DNA from: Piper betle
Taxonomy: Eukaryota; Streptophyta; Magnoliopsida; Piperales; Piperaceae
Direction: 5' to 3'
Assembly (NCBI GenBank): GCA_033002965.1
Contig: JAURVB010001844.1
Location: forward strand, 62,001 to 126,000
DNA: 64,000 nucleotides
A program made the translations under genes and the position numbers. Numbering within the stretch: position 1 is the first letter of the stretch; each line of letters starts with the position of its first letter. The notes beneath the pieces were generated by a model. That model had not been told where the DNA came from, made no database searches, and saw only the letters and a program-made list of their open reading frames with translations. This document shows, piece by piece, positions 49,670-62,373 of this stretch.

Positions 49670-51416
49670 ATGGCCGCCACTGTTTGGTTTCTGGTGGCTT
49701 CCCTCATTCTACTCTCAGATTTAGCTGCCGGAGCAGGTATATATCATACGACTTCTCATTTGTTCGTGTACTTTCCTAGAAATGCAGGCATATGAGGTGA
49801 TCTGGGTTGTTCTCTCTTCTCCTCTGTTCTTCATTTATCTCTTTTTTCTCTTGGCGGGATTTAATGCATCTTGGGATTGCTTACATTGGTAATTTTAGCT
49901 TGCTTTGACTCTCAGATTTACAATCCCAAAAAGCTTTAAATGCTTACAATACGAGTTTAATGTTGGTTCTAGCCATGGCCTCCGAATTTGTAAAATGCAT
50001 CTAATTTACCCATTTGCGCCCCGTGCATCTAGGGGAATGCTTCATGGTTAGATTGAACAAACTCATTAATTGTTCTGTACCCGACTTAGAACTCTGTTAA
50101 TATCATCCGTTCGATAAGGTGTAATGGGAGATGAAATAGAGCGGAGTTAATTCTGTTTGATCTCCATCCTTCCCCCTTTATGCTGTTACTGTTTTTTTCT
50201 CTGTGTGACCGATAATAGGTGTTTTTTTGCTGATTTGTTTAGAAATGATACACTTGCATTCAATCCTTTTTTTCTTGACAAACGAGGATTTTAAACATTT
50301 GGTTTTAGCGAGCCAACATGGTAAATGGCTTCCAGCTGCTGTTCTGGAAATTGGAACATTTGCTGGTGGAGAATTTGACTGTATCTGGAATGCATTCTGC
50401 GTCATACAAGAAATGCAACCCGTAGGGATCAAAATGCAATTTGTGTTTGTTGACTTGCGTTTATTCTGTGCTATATATCTGTCTAATTGTAGTTAATTGA
50501 TGCCATAACCTTTGCTTATCTCAACTTCTTTGCATCTGTTCTTGCTATTGCAACGAAAGCTACAAACAAACATTGTCTCTCCTGCTCTTCGACCATCAGC
50601 GCGACCAAGATTACCTACGGCCACATTTAAACGCAAATCGTTATTAGTTTAAATTAAAGGTCTTAACTTATCATATTCTTTTGCATGACTAGGAAGCAGT
50701 GAATATTAATCCTTTTGGAAGCAGCTTGCATCTCAGTATCTTTACATATTTTTATCTTAGAAGTACTTTGAAGTGCTTTATTTAATAGCCAGTTAGAAAA
50801 AAATGATTTACTGAATCTTAAAAGAAACACTTTTGCAGACAATCCAGCAGATGAGCTGGTGCAGGCCCTCAACCAGAACAGAACAGCACACAAGTCATCA
50901 TCCCTGTTTGACAATCCCGGTCTAGGCTGCCTTGCCTTGCAATACATCAAAGCTTACAGAGGAGAGTGCGGTGAAGTAGATGACAAGAAGCCATCAGACG
51001 CAGAATTTGTGGACACCTTCTCTCCAAACTGTGGAGTCCAGGCCAATACTCTTTCACCTATCACTGGCCGGATACTAGGTTGCCAAACACGTTACATACC
51101 TCCGGCAGCTGCATTCTCCAACATCCTAATCAAGGACAGCAAGAGTTTAGACATTCTATACAACAAGAATCACACCCAGGTTGGGGCAGCCGTGAGTGGC
51201 TCTGATGGCGGTTCGCCGTATTTCTGGTGCCTTCTCTTCTCCCGTGGTCGATCAAACAGCACATTTATGCTAGAAGGTGGACAGGCAAAGGTACAGCGGC
51301 CTGGTTGCTTCAGTGGTGCAGATGATGATTGCAATGGCGCCCATGTCTTCTATGGCCATCTTTTTTGGTCTCCCATTGTTGCAACTATGATCGCATTTGT
51401 TCTTGCTTTAAGCTAG
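49670..51416 (+). CDS. Secreted GPI-anchored protein, At5g19250/At3g06035 type
   Basis: Plant cell-surface protein of unknown biochemical function from the family annotated as 'uncharacterized GPI-anchored protein At5g19250-like'. Two exons: 49670-49736 and 50839-51416, split inside an Asp codon (G|AC), giving 214 residues. Residues 1-22 (MAATVWFLVASLILLSDLAA) form a signal peptide. The mature part starts DNPADELVQALNQNRTAHKS and carries several cysteines (GLGCLALQYIK, GECGE, NCGVQA, GCQTRY, WCLLFS, GCFSG, DDCNGAH), suggesting disulphides in the secretory pathway. Asn-X-Ser/Thr sites are NRT, NHT and NST. The last 15 or so residues are hydrophobic (PIVATMIAFVLALS), as expected of a GPI-attachment tail. 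The first ATG is used because it alone supplies the signal peptide. No lesions are seen; the intron is 1.1 kb with consensus ends. Confidence 0.93.
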
Positions 51417-52438
51417 TGAGTCGATACGGTTTCTCTGTGATATGAGGTTGAATGATGCACACCGTTGCCACATTCCTGCTTCTTTGATTCAAACTTTGTT
51501 GTCTTTGTAATCTCACATAATGAAATGTGTTTCATGAACGAGAAAACAATTGATCAAACTTCCACATTATTGTTTGCGCGGGTTCGACTCGTCCTTGGCA
51601 ATTTTTTTTGGCTTGAATCTTTTTAGGTATTATTTGACCTATTGATACCAGAGGGAGAGGAGGAAGTACCTGGGCGGAGCCATTTCACTCGTTCATGAGT
51701 GTACCACTTCACAATGTCAGCCCTTCTGTTATCCAAAGAATCCTCCTAAACAACTTCATATATCTAGACCCAAACACATGCATAAAATGCACATTTCATG
51801 GCGTTATATCAATCCAAGGCAACTATTTATAATAAATGAATAACGTCATATCAATCCACATAATAAATACCTAAATTCGTTTGTTTAAAAAATAAAACAT
51901 GTCAAAAAATTAACATCTGTTCATTTAGTTTGTGTCAAGACTCAAGTGTTTGCAAGAACCATATTAAATTTGTAAAATTAAACCATACCTCGAAGCATTT
52001 GAGGACCACAATGTCTAATAGATAAGAATATTATGAATTGCTCCCACAGCCACAGAGGTGGCGTCTCTAAAAATTTCCGAAGAGATGAATTGCTCCCACG
52101 GTCATCATGGTGGCGTGTCTAAAAAATTTCTCCCGATTCATTTCGCCGGGAAAGGTTTAACAGTCCCTCGTCGGCCCTCTCCTTCGCATGCAAAAACGCC
52201 CCTATGTCCCACTTTCCCGTCGCCGGCGTCTTCCCTCAACGTCGCCTTCTTCATCGCCACTAAAACCTAGTCCGGCCTCCTCTCGTCGGCCGGCGCCCTT
52301 CTCCGCCGCCGCCGTACCATCCCTTGTCCAGTCGACGAGCGAATCTTTCCATCAATATTGAGGTTGATCGATAGTTTCGCCGTTATTTATGTGTCTTTTT
52401 CTGGCTCCGATGATCATAAGGTGTGCCGGATTGATGCT
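51417..52438. other. 3' flank of the GPI-protein gene and upstream region of the RAD7-like locus
   Basis: 51417-51560 is probably 3' UTR. A GC-rich patch at 52060-52340 has overlapping open frames and may be the leader or promoter of the RAD7-like locus. The word gaattgctcccac appears twice, at about 52036 and 52087, part of a small local duplication. No gene is called. Confidence 0.4.
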
Positions 52439-52966
52439 ATGAGTGTTGAAGAAGAAGACCATTTAGAAAGAAAGAAGATGCAAGAAGCCGATGTTGGTAA
52501 AGTTGGTAGCTGAAGTGGCGACGTGCAAAGATTTAGTGTAATGGAAAAAGGTAAACCAATGTTGCTTTTTCAAGAATTTGATGAACGCCATGGAGAGGAG
52601 GAAGCTGCCGGGATCTGTATCAGAGGAGAAAGACAAAGATATGCAGGTGAGGTGGAAAAAGGTAAATCAGCGTTTGTTTCGCAAAAAATTGATGTTATAG
52701 ACCTTGATGAAGGTACTCATGTTAAAAGTTGGCGGGAAGATTCCGATCCCAGTGGTTTAGATCAGGACGTAGTCGTTGTTGATGAGTTTGGTAGTGGGAT
52801 TAGTAGCAAAAAACGAATATTTGATGAGATGGAAAAAAGGTAAATCGGTGTTGGTTTCGCAGAGAGGGGAAGAAATGGGCGTTGATACGGTAACTGAAGA
52901 AGATCTGAAGCATCAGACGCATTGCTTTTATTGTCTCTAGGTGTGCATCATGTTGAGCTTGAACAG

Positions 52967-53101
52967 GCAAGTCGTCCTGAGCAAGCTCAAGTGGCAAGTC
53001 ATCCTGAGCAAGCTCACGAAGCAAGTCGTCCTGAGCAACATCAAGAGGCAAGTCGTCCTGAGCAACATCAAGAGGCAAGTCGTCCTGAACAAAGATCAAG
53101 G
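52967..53101 (+). repeat. 27-bp coding minisatellite (five units)
   Basis: Five tandem 27-bp units encode a nine-residue motif ASRPEQHQE with variants ASRPEQAQV and ASHPEQAHE. They lie in the acidic N-terminal section of the RAD7-like locus. Units three and four are identical, so the array has changed length recently. Multiples of 27 keep the frame. Confidence 0.9.
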
Positions 53102-54016
53102 GCCGGTACTGATGCTCATCCCGGGATTGCATGGCATTGGCGTTGGCCAACTCGTGTAGAACTGGCGGCCCCGGTGAAGGAAAGGCTGAAAGCGTCAAGT
53201 TTTGAAGCTGCAAAACGTCTTGCAAAAAGTTTTTGCAACTGGGATTACTGAGAAAGATGACGACAGTACCCCATCTTTGGGAGAAAACAGGAATTTGCCT
53301 AACAATTTCTCTGATTCTAAAAGGAGTATATTTAATACTGTGATTGAATGGACTACAAAATGTGTATCGGGCTCTGTCCAGAAGAAGAAAAATGCTCCTT
53401 ATTCCATAGTGGAATTGTGCTTGGTCTTACTCTGCAAAGCATTCTGAATGTATCTCCTCCCTTGATTTTATTCCTGACGAATTGAGGAATAGGTTAAATC
53501 AGCTGATATGTGATTCTGAAAAGATGGATTCCCATGCCATGTCTCTTTTTTCTTCAGGCTCTCATCGGGAATTATGTGTTAAGAACTGCTCATTGATAAC
53601 AGAGAATCAGCTAGCAGAAATTTTACATTGCTGTGACCTTAGCAATATGAGGATAATATTCTTGGTGATCCTAAAATTACATTTTACTTTCAATTATTTG
53701 AGTTTATATATATATGAAAATTTCATATGTGAAAAAGCAGGCATCCTGTAGCTAGAACAGTTTTTGTTAAGTGTAGGAATAGGTGATATAATACAACCAA
53801 AATTTACTGTTCTTATGTATTAATTGTTTTTCAAAGCCATTACTGACAACACTTATGACTACTTATATAGGAAGTTTTCTAATGTTCTCATATTCCCTTC
53901 TGATCTGAAACATAACCAAAAGCATACTCTATATATAAATTTCTTATTATTGAATCCTAGAAATATGTAACGTGGATATTTGGCCAACTCAAAGCATTGT
54001 TTTACAATTCTTTCAG

Positions 54017-54164
54017 TTTCTGCTAACCATTGTCGATGCATAAGTTTAGCTTTCATTGTAAAAATCGATAGAAAATTTGTTAACATTTCTGCTAACTATT
54101 GTCGATGCATTAGTTTAGCTTTCATTGTAAAAATCGACAGAAAATTTGTTAACATTTCTGCTAA
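54017..54164 (+). repeat. 69-bp tandem duplication in an intron of the RAD7-like locus
   Basis: Units start tttctgctaac at 54017 and 54086, nearly identical over 69 bp, followed by a partial third start at 54155. Non-coding. Confidence 0.93.
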
Positions 54165-56936
54165 GAAATGGTTATATCTCTGCTAACGAATTCTTTTATA
54201 TCAGAGGAGACTATTGTAGTGTGTTAATTAACCCATTGCTGTAAAATTAGGTGCTCCAATTCGATGAATGACTTTGGCAAGCTCAAAATATCAGATAAGG
54301 ATGCTAGAGTCAGTATCATTGAAGGGCCCTTATAGGCTTACGGATCTTGGAGTTAGAAATTTGGTTAATGTAGCCCAATCATTAACTATAAATTTATCCA
54401 AGTGTTCCCTCCTGACTCCTCGTGCAATAGAAGCAGTAGCCAAGGAGTTGGGTTCTAGATTGAAGGAAATACTTTTAGATGGCTGGTCAGGAATTGATGC
54501 AATGTCAGTTCTTCCTGCACTCAAGAAGCTTAGATGTCTAGAAGTGCTTTCAGTAGCTGAGCTTTCGAATGTTTCCGATGAACTTGTGTGCCAGTTGATT
54601 TCTGCTTGTAGTTGTCATTATAAGGTTCTTGATCTTGCTCACTGCGGGTACGTCTCGATTCAAACCTTTTTTAGAAATGCATATGAGAAGTGACATATAT
54701 ATAAATTCCTTTCTTTTAAGTGAACCTGTTTTGAATTCCTGCTTTGTTTTTAACAAAAAATTTTCAACGGAGGGTTAGTTTGGATAGCACGAAAGTAATA
54801 ACATGAAAATTTTAAAATAGTCAATTTTTCTAAAAGTATATATACTTAATATATTTTTTATATGAAGCAATATTAAGTAAATTATTTTGTGTCTAAATTA
54901 AGTATGGTTACATCTAAATGAGAGCATCTAAATGGCAGAGCACATAGGTAACCAACTTGATAATAATTATGATCAATTTTAATACAAAATATAATAATCA
55001 TATATTGTTTTTTTTATAAATATATTATGTATATGCTACATGTCGAAGGTTGACTATTTAAAATTTTTATGTCATTTACATTTATTTCATGTTAGTCAAA
55101 CGAAGCCTTTGATGGAACAAGGTGTTTCATGCTCAATGGCTAAATATTAATAATGAAATGACTTTGCTGAAAATTAATCTTAGAATCAAAGGTTTTATAA
55201 AAACTATAGTAGTTTTGTGATTGTCTGCAATTTGAAAGAGATAATTATTCTTTTCTTTCCTTTTTTTTGGTTGAGCGAAGTTGTGGTTATTTCAATAGTA
55301 CCGCTCTCTGTAAATATATTTTCCTTTGGGTGCAGGAATCTGGCAGACAATTATATGGCAGTTGTTGGAAGAACTTGTAACGAGCTTTCTTTCCTCAATC
55401 TTACTGGTTTGAAGAAGCTAACTGATGCTTCTTTGACACATATCAGTAATGGTTGTTGCAACCTGCAAATAATTCAGCTCCATCGAGCTGTATTTAGGTG
55501 ATCCTATTTTGGCTAATTTACATGAATTGAATTGTTTTTACAGATGCTTAAGATTTCTTGTGTACATAAGACTATGTATGGTGGAGTCCTATGATTGGAG
55601 TCTTACATTTATTAACACATGATATAGGTATTAATCTTAGAATCCTTCTCGACTAACTAGTGAATTTTTATCAGGAAATTATCCATAGTACAACCCCTTG
55701 TAACCGATATATATGCTTATTTGTGGTCACCAGATAGACTTCATGTTTCCCTTCAAGGCTACTAACAGCAAAAATGTAATTATTTGAAGTACTAGGAAAC
55801 AGAGCTGTGGTTATTTGGAACTACGATTTATGGTGCTTTAGCAAAGTTGAGTATTTTTCTGCATATATTGATATTTTGTTGATGTGCCCAAGCAATGCCT
55901 TAAGAAGTTAATAATGGAAATAAGCTTATAGTCACTGTGCTCACTAATGAATTACATACCAAGCAGTGATGAAGCAGTCGCAGCCTTCGTGCAAATTAGG
56001 GGACAAAGTTTAAGAGAGCTCTCTCAACGGCGTAAAACAGGTAAATTTGGGGTTCTATAATTTCTTTTTATTCATGTGAAACTCATGTTTTTGCAAGACA
56101 TTAATGAGCCGTTCTTACCGACACCATCCTAATACAAGCCACTTAATTTTTACCACTTCAACCTCATCCACATAGTATCTTTTATTTCATCAATTTAAAT
56201 TCAGGAGCAAACAACTATTACAATTCGCAATTGTGTAATTTATGATGATGGGTCCTTATAATATTTCCCTTTTGGTAATACAAGCAACACCAGTGTGCTT
56301 GGATTTTTTCTCTGTACTTTACCATTGCTGGACTTGTGCTCAGATTAGTTACTATGATGCAGGTTGCAGACAACGCTGCCATCGCTATTGCTAATTGTTG
56401 TTCATGCTCACTGAAATATTTGGATCTGTCTTTTTCACCAAACTAAGCAATGAGGCAGTTGGACTTATTGTTGATAAATGTCTTAACGTGAGCACACTCA
56501 GGCTGTTTGGTTGCAGTCAGGTAAAAATTATGAGCATTGTTTTCTAGATGTTGGTTGTCATGGCAGAAAGCCGCTGTTTGAAGGGCAAGCCCAGGATAAT
56601 ATAGGTTAAAAAATATTCTAAAAAATGAGAGTAGAAAAGAACTATATTGAATTTGAAAGGAACATTCACACCAATCATCAGGCTGTGCAGATTAAAATAT
56701 CATCAGGATATTTCAATCCTTATTCATGCAGATTTATATTATGGAAGAAGAATTCATAATTCATGCACACAAGTAGATATAGATTGCCAATTTTATTTAT
56801 TAATTGTTAGCATTGCAAAATATGATCCTCATGCAGACATATATATTGCTTTCTGCAGCTGAAAAACTTATTTTATGATGGGCATTCAAATTCAAATGTG
56901 AAAATCATCCAATCCTTGAAGATTTGTATGAAGTAA

Positions 56937-57949
56937 AGATGCTTTCATCATTTGTTATTGCTCGTTGACTCCCTTGTCATATTTGTGGGAGCTTTCGTAA
57001 GAACTCTTCTACTTTTTTCATGCTTAAACAAGTCTGTAAATGATTCTCTATCTGTTTGTTCCCAAAAAGAGGACAATTTGCAGCCTGTGCAGAGGCTTAA
57101 TATCAAATCCGACATGTATTTGATGAGGTTATATGATAATGAGTTACATTTCTTCACTTTTCCAACATTACCAAATGATTGATACTCATGAAAATCTGGA
57201 TCAATTCTAGTGAGATAATATGTTATTATGTTTTAGTTCTTAATAATGAGAATTAACAGCTCTGATTGTTTGAAGAACAACCGCGCAGAATGTTTACATA
57301 TGCCCAAGCATAGAAGCGTCATTCGGATCCTTCCCGTTCTTGTTTTGATTCTAGGTTAAATCAGGCAAGCAGACCATGAAGACAATCACCATGATTCCAA
57401 GCATATCACACAGAAAAAATGGATGGTTGCAAAAAATAAAAAAGCATTATCAGAATAATCTCTTCTTTCTGGACCAAAATGATTCCGGTTAATATTACCA
57501 TAATAACAAAAACTCAACATGAATTCTATAGAACCAGTGCAAAGGGAGGTTGTAAATTAATACTGATTAGTGGGGAACATTGCAAAAGATAATACAAATT
57601 CAATCAATCTAGCTTTCAATTTTTGTGTTGCATAATAGTAATTTTATTTTACACCAAGAAAACTACACTGGCATTGACATTTACAGAGCAAATCAACTAA
57701 ATAACAATCCCGTTAAACATGCTTATACAACACCAAGAATTAATCGGTAACATCAGTAGCAAGTGAAAACATCCCGTTGATGATACGAAATCATCGTTGG
57801 ATGTATCACCAACCATATCACCGAATAATTAAACAATACACATTAAAATTAACATCCAAGATAATCCGCTCAATTGCCCAAACAACTTTTACCTCCAAAA
57901 GCAAACTAAGGACATCAATATATGTGTAATATAAAGCAAAGCTTAGGCA
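56937..57949. other. AT-rich spacer downstream of the RAD7-like locus
   Basis: No gene, RNA or transposon boundary was recognised. Short open frames on either strand lack family resemblance. Confidence 0.4.
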
Positions 57950-57989
57950 TTACTTTTGAACAAAATGAAGATAATCCGTGAAACACAGC

Positions 57990-58380
57990 GAGGAAACAAG
58001 TGTTTTCCCCCTGGCTCACCGCGACTGGCAGGCGGCGCAGTGCATGCAAGCGGCAGCCTTGAGTCACTCAGGGTCGCCATGCATGTGTTGCCCCGACCGG
58101 GAAAGAGTTGGGAAGGAGGGGAAGGGGCTAGTGAGGGTGATTGGAGGTCGTCCCCGGAGTTGGTGGCCAGCGGCGAGGCCTAATAGGCACCGGCCGTGGG
58201 GGAGGAAGTAGGGAAGGAGAGAAGGGAAAGAGGAAAGGGGAGGAAAAGGAGGCGGGCGAAGTGAGGTCACCGAGGTGGTGGCCAGCGGCCCCGAGGGTGG
58301 TCGTCGGCGAGTGGTCGGGGAAAGACGGGTGTCTGAGGGGGCGCCAGAGAAAAAGCCGGCGGGAGAAAAACAAGGCGGGG
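57990..58380. mobile_element. GC-rich fragment related to the end of LTR A
   Basis: The sequence shares with 20030-20370, in the same orientation, gcagtg...catgcaagcggc, a block gggaa(g/a)g...gggaaggaggg, agaggctag/aggggctag, and (c)cggagttggtggc(t/c)(g/a)gc, followed by a purine-rich GGAGG tract. It is a detached piece of the 5' section of the TGTAAAACC LTR family, on its own beside the pseudogene. No TG or CA terminus could be placed. Confidence 0.65.
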
Positions 58381-61300
58381 GTTTGACTAGGCCGGTACTT
58401 GCGTCAAAAATAAGAAAATAAAAAATAAAATAAAATAAAATAAAATGAGTTCGACATCGGTTCAGAATATTGCAACGTTTTATTGTAACTTTTTCGTTGA
58501 ATATGATAAAAATTCTTGTATCTCCCACTTAAATTCTTCGATGTATGGGCTCTCACAGTAGAGAGTCCAGGAATAAAATATAGACATGTAGCTTCTAGCC
58601 TAGTAGCAAGTTAGCACCTCTCATTTGTATATGGCTCTGTGCGTCTGTGAAAGTTGCCACGCTTATGACTAACTCAGCTTGCTATAGGCTGTCTTTTTTT
58701 TCTTGAAAATTATCAATTCAATGACTTTTATTTAACCTGCTTTCCGGGCTTCAAGGTGGGCAAGTTTTGACCTCCTGCTTGGCATGCGATTGGTTAGCTA
58801 CAAGATAATTTCAGGTCTGCCTGGTTTTGCACATGACACTTACGTAAAATTTAGTTGGAAATTGGAATGGGCTGGTTCCAGAGTTGTAACTGTTGATGTC
58901 CACGGCAAGTAAGAAAAGGCTTTAAAGCTGAAATTGTCTGATAAGCCATATATAGATGATAGCAGTTTATATGTTGTATGTAAAATAAGCACGAACCTTA
59001 AATTTTTGTTACCCTTTCCTCAAAGCGAAATTTTTTGCTCTGTGACTATTTCTTGAGCTGTTTTGGCATTGCCAATGGGCAATTATTCGAGGGATGACTT
59101 CATATATGCATGTTATAAAATTAAGGAATCATTGTGTTATTTATATTTATATTAAGGAAAATACAGACACATTGTCTATGCAAAATATTTAGCAGTTGGA
59201 TGACTGGTTTGGTCGTTGCTAGGGTTGATTATGATAAGCTTAAAGTTAGGCTTGAGTTGTCTTGTTTAATGGTCAATATGCGAAACTGTATTATAGTCAT
59301 TAGATTGCCCTTGCTGATGTTAGGGAATCGCCGGCAGATCGTTTACACGCAAACTACTATTTGTACTTTCCAATCTGGAAATGGAAATAGAGTGTTTTTA
59401 AGAAAGGTCGGTGAGATGTCCTCATTGCACCGCCTTATAATGTCCGGTGGAGGGTTTTCCTTCCACCGCCCTTAAAAGTCCTACTGGGGAGGACAGAGAG
59501 CAGCAGGCTTCCTTCCTATGATCCTATCGGCAGGCTTGAAAGTCAAGGGGTCTTCTAACTTCTTGATGTCGTTTACTTCTCTTTACCATAATCTATCGAT
59601 GGTCTTAACCACGGCGGTGCACTAGGACGGCAGCCGTGGGAGCCCCCATTTCTCCTTCTAACTACATACTAATGCAGTAGTGGGAGGAGTCCTTTTAGCC
59701 ATGGTATGTGACAAGGTTTGCATGTTAACCAACTCTGATCATATATTATGATCGCCTTGTGTGTGAGTGTACTCAATGTGGACAACCCGCTGATTATTAT
59801 AATAGAAGGTTTATGATTCACTTTAGTTTTAATTTAAACGATAGTTTTAAATTTGGTTATTCAAGAAGTCGTAGAGCAAATTTAATTCTTTTTGGAAAAT
59901 ATTAATCCTGTATGTTTATATGATGTGATACAGTTTGCATGATGTTATCTATCCGTTTATATTAAAAGTCGTAAATATTACTCATTAGAAGTTGTGAATA
60001 AAGGAAAAATTATTTATAAGAAAACAAATTTTATGCTTTTTAGAATGAAGTTACGTATAAAATATTTTCATAAATGATGAAAGAAGCACGTATGTATCTA
60101 AATTTTAATTTAAGGAACGTTTACGGTTTCATGTTCCTAGAAAAGGATGAATTGACCTGTCCCGGATTCACAATTCGTACTACGACTAAGAAAGGAGGTT
60201 ACAATTTCCATTTTCCGATCAGAACTTAAAAGACAGTTTTTTTACCTTTTTTTGTTTAAAGCCGGCAACCCTTCTATGAGAGTTAGAAGGTTAACTTTTA
60301 CAAAATACAAACCAGATTTTGCCGAGTAATATTAGGAGCGAAATCATTACTGACTACTAAGCCAAAAAATAGTACAAGACAGCAAAAAATTTTAACCTAC
60401 TGCCATACATTTTGCATCCAATAAATCTTTTTAAAGAGAAACATGTATGATATATCCATCTCACAAATGCTTAAACTTCGGACTAAACTCTAATAGGGGA
60501 ATTGGAATTAACATTTCATGACGTGTTCGTCGCTTCCCATCTACGCAGTTGACACCAACTTAATCCGCTTTCAATTTTAGCTGCCCCAGCTGCTACGCTT
60601 ATCCTGAGAACCCGTGCATTATATTGGCTTATAAACCCCTTGACAAAAGGCAGCTTCAATATATATATTTTTAGCCTATTAATATGATATGAATCCAAGC
60701 TTTTTTAATCCAAAGCTTGCAAAATAAGTGTGGCCGGAAAATGGGATAGATAATGCATGGGACTCCTCATAAAATCCAGGGCAGAGCACGCGGTGCGCTT
60801 CCTGCGGTGCCTGTCACCCCTCGCGCATGGCCACGGTCCACCTAACGATGCTCGTTGTCCACCCACGCATCCCACATATTCAACCATCTGTACAAGTTGT
60901 GCTTCCTGCTCTTTCCCCATCGTCGTCTTCTTCTCCACGACTCCCGCCCTCTTCGTACTCAAAAAATTGACGTACGTGTGCCCTCTTATCCACTTTATAT
61001 TTAACTTGTACTTCGCGTTAATATTGGTAAAATGATTGATGGCTCTTGTTTCCGACTTAATGCTTCCTCCTCTCTTATCTAAAACTAATATAGTACTCTT
61101 GCACCCGAACTTATGTTAAATATAAACCAATATAAAAGCATATTGATTCTTGCATGTACAGCTAAGCTTTTTCTTATATCTTATTGTGTGGGACTTGACC
61201 CATTCCCGTGTCTTCAAAGTCAACATTTCAATCATAGTATATTATTTATTTATAATGTCAACAATTTTCACTTATATACTACAGAGTACTCAGATTTGCA

Positions 61301-62373
61301 GAATCAAACGGCATTTGCTCACTTGTACATGATAAGATCATCGTCTATTTATCCACTTATAAAAGCCATGATATGCTATTATAATCCATCGGTTAACAAT
61401 TAATGAAAATACTTAATAATACAACGATCAATTTATATAGAAAATGTGATTTGAAGAACTATATAGAAAGCAATCCGGCATAAATTGATAACTTCAACTC
61501 TATTAACAACCACACTGTTTTAGTTGTTATTATATCCTGAATCGAGTAATGATATGTCAATTTAAAATTCATAATATATATTTTTTAAAAAATATCATGA
61601 CTGGTTAAGAATAGGTATTTAATTTCGTGGGTTTTGATCGACACTGTTTGTCTGTTTGTTCTGTAACAAGTAATCGCCATGGATTGCATTCTCGGGCCAG
61701 CAGGATCAGAAGGAGGACAAATGGATCATTTCTCGCACATCAGGAGGGCATATCAGTCATTATAGCCATCCGCTTTCAATGGCTTTCGTCCTCCCCCGTT
61801 CGACTCCCGACTCTTCCTTCTTGTTCTCCCAATCCCTCTCCAATTTTGCTACCATTTTCTTCGATCCATCGATTTCTTTTTGTTCTCATCCCACCGATTC
61901 TGCACACCAGATCATCACCTGTAAATACTTCTCTTTTTCTCGTTTAATTCGGTTAACACCTGTAAAAAAATACGGTTTCAATTTTTTGGTTGGGTCCATT
62001 TTGGGATCAAATTCGTCGGATTTGGTTGACTCCTGACGTCCGACCTCGAATTGAACAGGAATTCGCAAGTTTTATTGTCGGAGATCTGTCTGCTGGCGGT
62101 GGGAGTCCCGCCGATATCTTTGTCCAAGTTTTTGATTCGGTGTAGTGTTTTTGGATTGCGTAATACCATACCATTGGATTTAGTTGAATCTGATGAATTT
62201 GGAATTGCAAATTTGGGTGCTAAGGTAGATGGAGATCGTCAATTTGTAGGTTTTTTATATGGCGTTGTTGGTGTGCAATATCATCGGATTTGGAGGAATC
62301 AATCTCAGATTGAATTCGAATACGCGAATTTGGGTGTGTGGAAGGTAGTCGTAGATAGATTTGTTGGCCGGCG
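58381..62373. other. Intergenic region upstream of the RSH gene
   Basis: It contains an (AAAAT)n-like tract at about 58410-58446 and otherwise no recognised gene. A plus-strand stretch at 58815-58910 follows a good acceptor-like attttcag and reads GLPGFAHDTYVKFSWKLEWA, then runs to a stop; I do not recognise it. 59440-59480 holds a short inverted repeat (ggtggagg...ccttccacc). 61.8-62.37 kb probably contains the RSH promoter and 5' leader. Confidence 0.35.

Larger units (their letters stand above)
52439..56936 (+). pseudogene. RAD7-like leucine-rich-repeat gene, degenerate
   Basis: Recognisable as the plant RAD7-like LRR protein (At2g06040 type), related to yeast Rad7 of global nucleotide-excision repair. 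Conserved blocks in order: SLDFIPDELRNRLNQLICDS and SLITENQLAEILHCCDLSN (about 53460-53650); an LRR exon ending 54647 (SVSLKGPYRLTDLGVRNLV, INLSKCSLLTPRAIEAVAKE, LPALKKLRCLEVLSVAEL); 55336-55497 (NLADNYMAVVGRTCNELSFL, LTGLKKLTDASL); 55967-56040 (SDEAVAAFVQ); 56363-56520 (VADNAAIAIANCC, LSNEAVGLIVDKCL); and 56859-56936 (LKNLFYDGHSNSNVKIIQSL, stop). Frame lesions: in-frame TGA at 52511; extra A in the run 52833-52838; extra base near 53440-53447; 2-nt loss near 56016-56026; 1-nt loss in the T run 56431-56435. The exon for the CGR segment before 54268 was not found. Splice sites are still consensus, so decay would be recent, or some lesions are sequence errors. Confidence 0.75.

Noticed and set aside
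52967..53101. CRISPR-like array
   Set aside because: The 27-bp units abut without spacers and stay in one reading frame in a plant nuclear gene; it is a coding minisatellite.
58064..58528. 154-codon minus-strand frame over the GC-rich fragment
   Set aside because: It overlaps the LTR-derived fragment, with frames open on both strands; not a gene.
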